Assembly: GCA_024663395.1 (NCBI GenBank)
Contig: JANFAH010000007.1
Coordinates: 1,860,001 to 1,924,000 of the forward strand
DNA: 64,000 nucleotides
Origin: Pisolithus tinctorius
Taxonomy: Eukaryota > Basidiomycota > Agaricomycetes > Boletales > Pisolithaceae
Reading direction: 5' to 3'
A program made the translations under genes and the position numbers. Below the pieces are notes generated by a model. The model saw only the letters and a list, made by a program, of their open reading frames with translations. It did no database searches and was not told where the DNA came from. How positions within the stretch are numbered: position 1 is the first letter of the stretch; each line of letters starts with the position of its first letter. Shown here piece by piece: positions 21,301-30,778 of this stretch.

Positions 21301-22494
21301 TACGTCAGGTCTTGCACCGCCTGTGGATGGAGCAAAACTCTGTGCCACCGCCCTTATGGTCTACTGAAGCAACTCCCCATCCCAGAGAGACCTTGGAACT
21401 CCATCTCCATGGACTTCATCAAACACCTCCCCAACTCCGATGGCTACTCTGCCATACTCGTGGTAGTGGACCGCCTCTCAAAGCAAGCAGTGTTCATCCC
21501 CACCCATGACTCCATCACCTCCGCCGAACTCGCTAAGCTCTTCCTTACCCATGTCTTCTCCAAGCACGGAGTACCAGCTAATGTCACCTCCGACAGAGGT
21601 CCTGAGTTCATCTCACACTTCTTCCGCTCTCTAGGAAAGGCCCTTGATATGCATCTTCACTTCACTTCGGGTTACCACCTGGGAGGCGATGGCCAGACCG
21701 AGCGAACGAACCAGACCCTCGAACAGTACCTTCATGTCTACTGTAACTACCAACAAGACAACTGGGCTGAGCTGTTACCTCTAGCGGAGTTCGCTTTCAA
21801 CAACACACCAAGTGCAACTGCTGGAGTTTCTGCCTTCTTTGCTAACAAGGGATACCATCCAAACCTGTCTGTGGTCCCTGACCAAGACTTCACTTCTCCA
21901 AGGGCTCATGACTATGTCGTCAAGCTCTCCACTCTTCATGATTTCCTCTGCTCCGAAATGTCCGCCGCTCAACAGCACTACCAGGGTCCAGCAGATGCTA
22001 AATGCATACCTCCGCCTGAGTTCAAGGTTGGAGAACAGGCCTACGTCAAAGCCAAGTACTTCCGCTCCACTTGTCCTTTGGAAAAACTCTCCAAAAAGTA
22101 CTTAGGTCTGTTCACCATCCTGGCCAGGCCAGGTACGCATTCTGTCACCCTTAATCTCCCTGACTCTATGTGCTCGGTACATCTGGTCTTCCATGTCTCA
22201 CAACTGGAAGCTGCAGCAGCTAACCCTTTCCCAAACCAACAACAACCTCCACCTCCGCCAGTGGATGTCGATGGTGACCTTGAGTATGAAGTATCAGAGA
22301 TACTCGACTCTAAGGTGGACCGCCGCCGCCACCACTGTCAACTCTTGTACCTGGTCCGCTGGGCTGGTTACGAGAACACCAACAAAGAAACCTCTTGGTT
22401 GCTTGCAACTGAGCTAGATCATGCTTCCGACATAGTATCCGCTTTCCATGAACACTATCCACACAAACCTGGCCTGTACCAACCTCCGCCATAA
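18302..22494 (+). pseudogene. Gypsy-2 pol: protease, RT, RNase H, integrase, chromodomain
   Basis: Protease ALIDSGSSHCFID near 18451-18490; RT with intact YLDDILIY near 19600-19622; RNase H resumes after an insertion (DTHDKELLAIFKAF near 20630; VVTDHKNLEYFS near 20720). The integrase has an H2C2 finger (21200-21330), catalytic residues in SMDFI, TSDRGPEF and GQTERTNQ (21407-21720), and a C-terminal chromodomain (YEVSEILDSKVDRRRHH onward, about 22287-22480). Stops 19313, 19676, 20773, 20827 and 20866 are all TGA for Arg. The segment 20108-20580 is an inserted solo LTR with its duplicated CCAC; leaving it out brings the two halves back into one frame. The last 528 residues (20908-22494) are uninterrupted. 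Confidence 0.93.
20108..20576. repeat. Solo-LTR-like insertion in Gypsy-2 RNase H
   Basis: 469 bp, TGTAGGAATA...TTCCCTACA ends, flanked by CCAC (20104-20107 and 20577-20580). The pol codons on either side are contiguous once it is skipped. The termini match another insertion at 36811-37158. The A/T-rich interior shows no ORF. Confidence 0.85.
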
Positions 22495-22690
22495 TACTCT
22501 GCCTACATAATCCTCCTCCGCAGGCCAACTCCACCTCTTACCGAACTACCTTAAGTACTTTAGAATCTTCTCTGCTTATCCATTTCACTTCTCAGAGTCA
22601 CAAACAAAATCACAAGTCTATCTCGTAGTATTACAAAATATACAAACTAAAGACAAAAAAAAAAAAAAAAAAAAAGCAAACAAAACTACT

Positions 22691-23920
22691 CTACTCTTCC
22701 ATCGCTTGTCCTCTGCCACCCTCCTGTTCTTCTCTGCCTTCCTTCTCTCCTCCTTCCTCTTCCTCATTATCCCCCTCCACACCTTCATCCACCTCCTCTT
22801 GCTGTTTCTCCACCACCTCCGACTCAGGCCTCTTCCAACCGCTGCCTGTGCGCTCGAGCTCAGCCATCCTGGCCTCTCACACATCCTCCCTCCTCCTCAT
22901 CTCCGCCCACTCTGCCCAGGTGTGGTACAGTGCCCACTCATTGGCTGTCTGCTCTGCAGCCACCACCATCCGCTCTGCTGCCTCTGCCATCCTCTCGAAG
23001 GCCAGCACAGTGGTCTCGTGCACTTTGGCCTGTCTCTCCATGGCCTGCAGCTGCCACTCCCGCTCCCACTCCACCCACCATGTGTGGACTCTCACACCAG
23101 AAGGACCCTCGAGCAGGGTCGCTGGTTTGTCTTCCTCTCCACTGGCCTCCTGCTTGTTGTCCGCCTCTTCCGTTTCTGTCACTCTCTCCTTCCCCTTCCC
23201 TTGTGGTACCTTCTTCTTCTCCCCTCAGGAGCTTCCTGTCCCCACTCTCTTCTGCAATGGCCCTGCCGCTGTGTCCTCCCTCGTCCAACTACATACCTTT
23301 TTCTTCTTGTGACAGGGCACACAGGCCCTGGTCTTGCCTTGTCCTGGCTCACACTGCCCGGCGGTCAGGCTCACTACACAGCGAGTGCAGGGGGGCCACC
23401 TGGTGGCGGTGACCACCATGGAGGCCCCAGGGACCTTCTGGGCAGTGTTGATGTCATACACTGCGCTGGTTAACCTAAAATAGAATAAGGTCAAAAAAAA
23501 TGGGTCAGCTCCACCTGACTCATGGTGGTCTGCTGCTCACCTCTGCGCAGCCTCGTCCTGCCTGGCCTGGGCCCTCTCTTGAGAGGCTCTCTGCCTCTGT
23601 CTTTCTGCCTTTTCCTCTGCCACCTTCTTCCTTTGAGCCTCCTCTTCCTCCTCCACTCTCTTCTTCCGCTCCACCTCCAGTCTCTCCTCCTCTGCCTTCT
23701 GCTTCTTGGCCTCCTCACGCTTGGCCTTGTGCTCTGCCTCATGCTCTCTCTCCCTCCACTCGACCTCCTCTTGTTGGCGTGCCTTCTCCGCAGACTTCTC
23801 TCGTTTGGTGTCGGTGGAGTCGTCGGTCAGAACGACCAGCTCTTCATCCGTGACTTGAGAGTAGTCGCGGACGTGGCCAGGGGTTGGTTGGGGGGTCTTG
23901 CTCTGGCACTGGGAAGGCAT
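22691..23920 (-). CDS. Antisense coiled-coil/Cys-cluster protein gene of Gypsy-2
   Basis: Start ATG 23920 (MPSQCQSKTPQPTPGH). Exon 1 ends at 23541; the 66-nt intron is 23540-23475 (GTGAGC...TTTTAG). Exon 2 carries TSAVYDINTAQKVPGA and then six Cys as C-x2-C-x8-C-x9-C-x2-C-x6-C (about 23395-23290). A second helical region (WEREWQLQAMERQAKVHE) and a Glu-rich tail ending QAMEE, stop at 22691, follow. Glu/Arg/Lys heptads before the Cys cluster predict a coiled coil. Two in-frame TGA codons (about 23225 and 22877) break exon 2 in this copy. The older copy at 24878-26146 has the same order, which supports a real coding role. The Cys spacing suggests zinc binding; function unknown. Confidence 0.65.
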
Positions 23921-24084
23921 GATGAGGGAAGAAGGTATGAAGGTTTGGTACCCTAACACATGTTTTTAAGCAGTACTTTGAACTCTGACAGAGCTCTGCT
24001 GCAGCTAAAGCCATCATCCTCGAGGCATCAAAATAATTTCAAATGATCAACTCGTGTTGATCTCGTCCTGTACATGCGGCCTTC

Positions 24085-24096
24085 AGGGGGGGGCAC
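24085..24096 (+). other. Gypsy-2 polypurine tract
   Basis: A run of G residues (AGGGGGGGG) ending three bases before the 3' LTR. The older copy has an equivalent G run just before 26340. Plus-strand DNA synthesis would start here. Confidence 0.75.
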
Positions 24097-24810
24097 TGTC
24101 ATAACCGTGCATTCGTCATAGGTCTTTGCTCACTCCGCAACCTTTTCCGCCAGTCGTCTGCTCACTCCGCACCAACTCCACCCAACTTCTGTTGGTTGCA
24201 AACCATCTCTGCTCCAACTGCTGTCGGACTTGTGTTGCTCTCCTACTGGACCGAGTGGTCCATTCTCTGAGGGGTCATGTGACTACCTTCGCAGTCAGGT
24301 ACTCCGCAGCGCGCTCACCGCATGGTCCAGCGCCTGGACTGTTTCCTTTTCTGGATGTTCTGTGTTACCCGTTTGTATGTCCTCCGTCTACCCTTCATTT
24401 GTTGTCCAGGAAGTTTTACTTGAAAATTTATGAGTCTCCGTATGTCAGTTCCAATTCCGATTACTGTACCTCCGTAGCAGTATAAAAGCATGTACTGTAC
24501 TCTGCTGTTCTTCAGTATGAATATCAACTTAGTTCCTACTCCCTCTGATTCCATCTTCTGCCTGTTGGAGTTATCTCCGACTCTCTGTCTGTACTCTCCC
24601 TCTGAAATATGAGGGCTGAGATCATGCAAGGGGGTAGCGCACGAGCTAAACCTGATGCCCTCACTCCGCTCCGCCTTTGCTTCAGCGGTCTTCGTCTCTG
24701 CTGACACTCTGCTAGTCGGAGTTCTGTTCCTCTGTGTCAGACTTGCTTCCGAACCTTTCTCTAGACCTTGTATAGTGTCAGAGTTGGTCGGAGTAGGCCC
24801 GGACTTGACA
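24097..24810 (+). repeat. 3' LTR of Gypsy-2
   Basis: 714 bp; same ends and TATA box as the 5' LTR. Differences from the 5' LTR in the first 100 bp are nearly all at CpG, TpG or CpA positions. Confidence 0.95.
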
Positions 24811-24877
24811 GTAGTAGTACAAAAAATATACAAACTAAAGACAAAAAAAAAAGAAAGAAAAAGAAAAGAAAACTACT

Positions 24878-26146
24878 CTACTCTTCCATCACTTGTTCTC
24901 TGCCACCCTCCTGTTCTTCTCCACCTTCCTTCTCTCCAATGTCTTCCTCTTCCTCATTATCCCCCTCTGCACCTTCATCTGCTTCCTCATTCTTGTCCTC
25001 CACCTCTGACTGAGGCCTCTTCCATCCTCTGCCTCTGTGCTCAAGCTCAGCCATCCTGGCCTCTTGTGCATCCTCCCTCCTCCTCATCTCTGCCCATTCT
25101 GCCTACTCACGGTACAGCCCCCACTTGTTGGCTGTCCACTCTGTGGCCTCCGCCATCTGCTCTGCTGCCCTTGCCATCCTCTCAAAGGCTGTCGCAGCCT
25201 TCTCATGCACTGCTGTGTACCTCTCTGCAGCCTGAAGCTGCTGCTCTCATTCCCACTCTGCCCACCAGGAGGAGACCCCCACCCCTGAGGGTCCCTTGTG
25301 CAGTGTCTGTGGCTCCTCCTCATCTTCTCTGCCTATCTCCCACTTGTCATCCACTTCCTCCATCTCTGTCGCTCTCTCCTTTCCCTTCCCTCATGTCCTC
25401 TTCTTCTTCTCCCCTCAGGAACTCCCCATCCCTGCTCTCTTCTGTGAAGGCCCCACTGCTGCCTCCTCCCACATCCAACTGCAGGTCTTCTTCTTGTTGT
25501 GGCAGGGCACACAGGCCCTGGTCTTACCTTGCCCCAGCTCACACTGCCCCACTGTCAGACTTGCTACACAGCAAGTGCAGGGGGCTCTCCTGGTCATGGT
25601 GACCACCACCAAGGCCCCAGGGACCTTCTGGGCAGTGTTGACATCGTACACCACACCAGTTAGCCTGAAGTAGAATAAGATCAAAATAAAATAAAAAAAT
25701 AGGTCAGCTCCACCTGACTCACAGTAGTCTGCTACTCACCTCTGCACAGCCTCATCCTGCCTGGCCTGGGCCCTCTCCTGAGAGGCTCTCTGCCTCTGCC
25801 TCTCTGCCTCCTCCTCTGCCACCCTCTTCTTACGAACCTCCTCTTCCTCCATCGCCCTTCTCTTCTGAGCCTCCTCTTCCGCTCTCTTCTTCTGCTCTGC
25901 CTCCAACTGCTCCTCCTCCGCCTTCTGCCTCTTGGCCTCCTTGCGCTTGGCCTTATGCTCTGCCTCACACTCCCTCTCTCTCTGCTTGGCCTCCTCTCAT
26001 TGGTGTGCCTTCTCCACAGACTTCTCTCGCTTGGTGTCGGTGGAGTCATCGGTCAGGATGACCAGCTCTTCATCTGCGACTTGGGAATAGTTGCAGACAT
26101 GGCCAGGGGTGGGTTGGGGGGCCTTGCTCTGGTGCTGGGAAGGCAT
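24878..26146 (-). pseudogene. Older copy of the Gypsy-2 antisense coiled-coil/Cys-cluster gene
   Basis: Start ATG 26146, same order of regions as 22691-23920: charged coiled coil, an exon beginning TGVVYDVNTAQKVPGA, the six Cys (CTCCVASLTVGQC... then ACVPCHNKKKTC), a helical region and an acidic tail ending QVMEE at 24878. All six Cys positions match the younger copy. Stops occur near 25990, 25415, 25360 and 25245. At the codon where the younger copy has TGA (22877) this copy has CAA; both follow from CGA by single CpG transitions on opposite strands. Confidence 0.7.
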
Positions 26147-26339
26147 GATGATGGGAGGAAAGGATGAAGGTTCAGTACCCTAACACATGTTTTTAAGCAG
26201 TACTTTGAACTCCAACAGAGCTCTGCCATGGCTAAAGCCATTATCCTTGAGGCATCAAAATAATTTCAAATGATCAACTTGTGTTGATCTCGTCCCATAC
26301 ATGTGGCCTTCAGGGGTTCAGGCCCTAAGGGGGGGGCAC

Positions 26340-27073
26340 TGTCATGACCATGCATTCATCCTGCGTCATCACTAACTCTGCACCTCTTTCCACCAGTCAT
26401 TTGCTCATTCCACACCAACTCCACCCACCTTCTATTGTCTATGAACCATCTCTGCTCTGACTGCTGTCAGACTTGTATTGCTCTCCTACTGGACCAGGCA
26501 GACTGTTCTTTGAGGGGTCATGTGACTACCTTCGGACTCCTCCCTGACAGCACACAGTCAGGTACTCCACAGTGCATGCACTGCATGGTCCAGCACCTGG
26601 ACTGTTTCCTTTTCTGGATGTTCTATGTTACCTGTTCATATGTCCTCTGTCTACCCTTCATTCATCATCTAGGAAGTTTTTACTTGAAAATTTCTGGATC
26701 TTCATATGTCAGTTCCGATTCTGGTTACTGTACCTCCATAGTAGTATAAAAGCATGTATCATACTCTGCCATTCCTCGGTATGAATATCAACTTAGTTCC
26801 TACTCCTTCTGTCTCTGACTTCTGCCTGTCAGAGTTACCTCTGACTCTCTGTCTGTACTCTCCCTCTGAAATATGAGGGCTGAGATTGTGCAAGGGGGTA
26901 GCACATGAGCTAAACCCAACACCCTCACTCTGCTCTGCCTTTGTCTCAGCAGTCTTCATTCCTGCCAACAGTCTGCTAGTTGGAGTTCTGCTTCCCTGTG
27001 TCGGACTTGCTTCCAAACCACTCTCTAGACCTTGTTTAGCATCAGAGTTGGTCGGAGTAGGCCAGACTTGACA
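26340..27073 (+). repeat. 3' LTR of the older Gypsy-2-family copy
   Basis: 734 bp, TGTCATGACC...ACTTGACA. Slightly longer than the other LTRs because of extra bases near 26530-26560. Retains TATAAAAG and the downstream start-site region. Almost no CpG left. Confidence 0.9.
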
Positions 27074-27222
27074 CTTCTCATCACATAACTGCTTCTCAGA
27101 ATTTCATACACCCACCTAGCTGTCTCTCACATGTCCATAACCCTTCAGAATTAAATTCCATGATCCTTGCATGTATTCCCCACCCTTTCTAGTTTTATCC
27201 TTGACTTCTCCTTCCACTCAGC
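27074..27222. other. Short unassigned stretch
   Basis: 149 bp of CpG-poor sequence between two LTRs; nothing recognisable. Confidence 0.4.
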
Positions 27223-27807
27223 TGTCATGACCATGTCTAGACCACCCTAGACTGGCTATACCCTGGTCTCAACTGGTCACACCCAACCCTTGCCCCAGTC
27301 CTGGCTTTAACCCTTCAACCCAGAAACATGTTAGCTCGTGAGGCACTGCAAGGCAGTGCCCAATTGAGTTGTCCACTCAGTTGGTACCAGGCCAGTGTAA
27401 CAACCAGCCCAGCCACAGGTCCTGCCCCAGTTCCTGGTAAATCCTTTGTTCATACTTTTGCTTGATAATATTCTTTGTAACATTACTTACCAATCAGTTT
27501 ACCAATCATCACTGTACCAGCACAGACTGGTCTCCAGTGCTATGTTACACTTAGGTTACCTCTAGTATTTAAGCCATAGGATAATCTGTTTAGCCTCAGT
27601 CTGAAATCAACTTAGTCTCATCATAACCCAGTCCCCTCTGTTCTCTGTCTCCTGCCTCTTGACCAGACTATGGCCCATGCAAGGGAATATTGCTGCACCA
27701 TCAGTCACTAAGTCCAACAGTCCAAACCCCTTAGTATCTCATATTATCCTCTGACCCCCAACTGGACTCTGGACTGGCTTTGGACTGGTGACAAACCAGA
27801 CTTAACA
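27223..27807 (+). repeat. LTR-like segment, probably 5' LTR of Gypsy-3
   Basis: TG...CA ends, a TATTTAAG promoter-like element at about 27567, and a retrotransposon gag downstream. No second copy is in the window, so the call rests on termini and position. Confidence 0.55.
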
Positions 27808-28465
27808 TCAGCACCCCTTGGGGCAATCCTAGGGAATTCTCCCTACAGCCTTCCTCCAGCCACACACTTCACAGAAGTTGTGTCACACAACATTTTGGAG
27901 CCCACTGCAAGGGGTCTGTAGCTCTGGAAAGGAGATCCTTATGACCCACTCAGCAAAGAACCAAACTTGAAGAGCTCCTAGATCCCTTCTGCAGACTATC
28001 TATCTCTTCATCAGAAATCTTAATCCTGGTAGCTGATCCCAGAAATATTTCAGAGCCACACTCATCAGACCCAGATCTTGGTTTAGATGAGATCTTTTGG
28101 AGCCTAGAGTCCCCAGCATTTTATCCAGTGTTTCCCAGAGGTTTTGACTTTGACAAACCTTTTGCTCCTCCCACTGAGCATCAAGAACTTTTGCCTCTTT
28201 CAGAACTAACTTCCTCATTGTCCTGGCCATCCAGTGATTCAGAACTAGCCACTGAACAGCTTCTCCTTCCTTCCTACTCCTTAATCATAAATTCTGCTAT
28301 CACCCTTTCCACTCAAATACCTGTACAGAATACCCCTGCCTCATCTCTCTCAAATTCCATGCCTACCATCTGTTGGAACATGTGTCCCCAATGTTTATTT
28401 GCTTACAGCATACAAGCTTACATAATAATTCTTCGCACTTAGGCAATTAGTTTTTCCTCATGCAC

Positions 28466-28600
28466 CTCAGTCTTCTTACCACAGAAGCCTGAGGTATGTT
28501 TACTATATTAACCTTACAGCTACCTTACTGATGTACTACCATAGACCTTCTTTACAGGTTAGCTTGTTAATACTCAGTCTTCTTACCACAGAAGCCTGAG
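28466..28600. repeat. Two copies of a 28-nt hairpin, 107 bp apart
   Basis: CTCAG-T-CTTCT-TACCAC-AGAAG-C-CTGAG occurs at 28466-28493 and 28573-28600. Each copy can fold into two 5-bp stems around one mismatch with a 6-nt loop. They lie upstream of the Gypsy-3 gag. Confidence 0.6.
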
Positions 28601-28682
28601 ACCTTCTTTACAGTCCTAATTTCAACCTCCTCTTAAGACCATCCCCCAAATTCTGGTCCAGATCCCTGCACCACTTCGCATA

Positions 28683-29580
28683 ATGTCTGGAGCAAAAGAT
28701 ATGCCACTCAGTGGTTCCAACAAAGCCCTGAAGTTTTCCAGGCATACTGAAGATATCACTTGTTACCTTGAAGACATTGAACAACTCTGTTTCAATGCTG
28801 GTCTTGTTTCTGGAAAAGATAGGATCCACTGGGTTATTCATTATGCTGTCCACAACAAGGCAGAATTTTGGTCCACCTTAGATGCTGCAGCTGATGGCTT
28901 CAATGACTGGGACACATTCTCCAAAGAACTCCTGAACTACTCTCCAGGTGCCTCAGTGAAAGATTGTCACTACACTAAAGCCAACCTCAAAACTCTACTC
29001 TACCATCAGGTTCAGAAGCCTATGGAGTTACTGGAGGATCTTGGGAAATATGTCCAAGAATTCTGATGCATTGATGCTTGGCCTCATTCAGAAGATGAAG
29101 AAACTCCCTGAGGACTACATCAACAAGAAATTCCTTGAGGGGTTTCCCCCAAGGTTCCAGAATTCCTTGCTCATGTGATTGCAACTCTCTGACCTAGATC
29201 ATGACATCAACAAACCATGGGAATTTGATACAGTCTACAAACATGCCAACTACCCCCTGAGTGGAGCCAAATGAAACCTCCCTCAGCCAGACTTGTTGGC
29301 ACTGTTTCCCCAGAATTCTGCTCCAACTTCCTCACTGACTGTTCCCACTATCTTGAAACAAGAGTATGTTCATGTTGCTCAATAACCAGTCTCTGCCCCA
29401 CTTCCTCAGCAAGGACAAGAAGGCCAATTCTGCTGTTCTTTCAATCCATGGTGTTTCTTCTGTAGGGGAACAGATGGCCACTGAACTGCAGAGTGTGTGC
29501 TGTGTCATGAACACATACAAGCTGGGAAATGCTCCCTATTGGGGGAAGAGTTTTCATGCCAGATGGTTCTGATATTCCTA
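28683..29580 (+). pseudogene. Gypsy-3 gag
   Basis: ATG 28683 (MSGAKDMPLSGSNKALKF) begins a gag-like domain with DIEQLCFNAGLVSGKDRI and MELLEDLGKYVQEF, then frames change after 29066. A degraded zinc-binding stretch (CFFCRGTDGH then TAEC, VLCHEHIQAGKC) lies at about 29450-29535. Start context and order match the gag of the Gypsy-1 lineage. At least four stops or frameshifts. Confidence 0.7.
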
Positions 29581-29878
29581 GGACAGCTGCAGGTCAGAAT
29601 TTCAAAGAAAAGATTGACGACTTCCTTGTCATGTGCAACTCAATCATTGCCTCAGCAAACCTCATCTCAGTTCAGTGGCCCAGCCAGCAGTCAACCTCAT
29701 CCCACAGACACAATACTCCTCCCCATCTCATCAGCACAATGTTCTTCAGCAATGAGGAAGCCTCAGAATACCAAGTCAACTTACACCCTCCTCCTATTTA
29801 GTTGACAAAGATCTAGAGGAGAGTGCCAATGAAGAGGACCAATGCACCTTATCAAGAGCTTATGCACAGGTAGAAGAG

Positions 29879-30762
29879 TTGAAGAATGCTATCAAGAAAA
29901 AGAAGATGGCTCATTTTGACAGTGTAGAAATCATGGCTCATCATCAAAGACCTACAGTAGCAGTCCCCATGTCATCCAATGTGCCAGCTGCCTCTATCCC
30001 AGTTGGCAATCCCACTCCAACTAACTCTGCCTCTTCTTCAGAAGCTCCAGCCACCAGAAAAGCTCCAGTTGCTCCTAACCCCACAGATCTCTGGAAACTT
30101 AAGCCCACTACAAATTCCATGCCTCAATTCTGTTACCAAAGCAGCTTTGATGAGGCTGTGGTGACTAAGTGGATTGTAAACCAGGTCTTAGATGTGAAGA
30201 TGGAAATTTCCACTAAAGATCTTCTAGCTGTCAGTCTGGAGATTTGCAAACAGGTCAGAGAACTGGCCATGATGAAGATAATGATTGGGAGTTTAGAAAC
30301 CACATCAGATGCAACTCCCTCAGCTGCCTGGGCATCCTATGAGCAGTACTGGGAAAGGGACACTGAATGGAAGTGTGTGGGCCTTGCTACAGCTCCCTTG
30401 CATGCTGTCAATGGAATCCTGATGGACAAACTTCACATCAAATGTATACTGGACAGCAGATGCCAAGTAGTAGCCTTACAATGGGAGTCATGGGAGGCCT
30501 TAGAGGCCCCTCTTCACACTGACATGACCATGACCCTTGAGGCCACTAACCAGTCTAAAGAAAGCACCCTTGGGGTTGTAGAGAATGCCACCTTGTGCAT
30601 AGGAAACATCAAAGCCCATCTCCAAATCCAAGTCATTGATCATGTCCCCTTTGACTTACTGCTTGGTTGACCCTTCTTCTGCCTACTCTCCAGCATCCTT
30701 CATGATTTCCCTGGCAGTGAACAGTCTCTAGAAATCTGTGACCCCAATTCCAGGAAACAGGT
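29879..30762 (+). pseudogene. Gypsy-3 protease region
   Basis: Pro/Ser/Thr-rich linker, then a retropepsin-like domain aligned with Gypsy-1: CILDSRCQVVALQWESWEAL near 30447-30505 against CILDSGSQ-type, and PFDLLLG then TGA (30668) where Gypsy-1 has LLGRPF. The active-site Gly is Arg. The TGA is again at an Arg position. Confidence 0.75.
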
Positions 30763-30778
30763 TTTAATTCTGATGTGT

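Larger units (their letters stand above)
16259..24810 (+). mobile_element. Gypsy-2: full-length chromodomain Ty3/Gypsy retrotransposon, 8552 bp
   Basis: Two LTRs (16259-16971, 24097-24810) both run TGTCATAACC...CTTGACA. The 5-bp duplication GTAGT flanks the element (16254-16258 and 24811-24815). Inside are gag, a -1 frameshift site, pol ending in a chromodomain, and a minus-strand gene before the 3' LTR. Pol is broken by five TGA stops and a 469-bp insertion. The LTRs differ mostly by C/T and G/A changes at CpG sites, so mismatch counting would overestimate its age. Confidence 0.95.
24811..27073 (+). mobile_element. 3' part of the older Gypsy-2-family copy that hosts Gypsy-2
   Basis: 24811-26339 aligns with 22629-24096 (poly-A stretch, antisense gene, G-rich tract) and 26340-27073 is its 3' LTR. 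CpG is strongly depleted relative to the nested copy, which fits a longer exposure to decay. The 5' part, pol and gag are missing; the Helitron end lies at 16120. Confidence 0.88.
27223..30778 (+). mobile_element. Gypsy-3: old Gypsy-1-type retrotransposon, 5' LTR to protease only
   Basis: A 585-bp LTR-like segment (27223-27807, TGTCATGACC...ACTTAACA) is followed by an untranslated region, gag (28683 on) and protease (to about 30720). The RT, RNase H and integrase are missing; the sequence is cut at 30778 by the 1.8-kb repeat. CpG is nearly absent. Confidence 0.75.

Noticed and set aside
24655..25602. Long plus-strand Leu/Ser/Pro-rich ORF that looks like a membrane protein
   Set aside because: It is the complement of the minus-strand Glu/Lys/Arg-rich antisense gene; the same shadow appears at 22706-23473 in the other copy.
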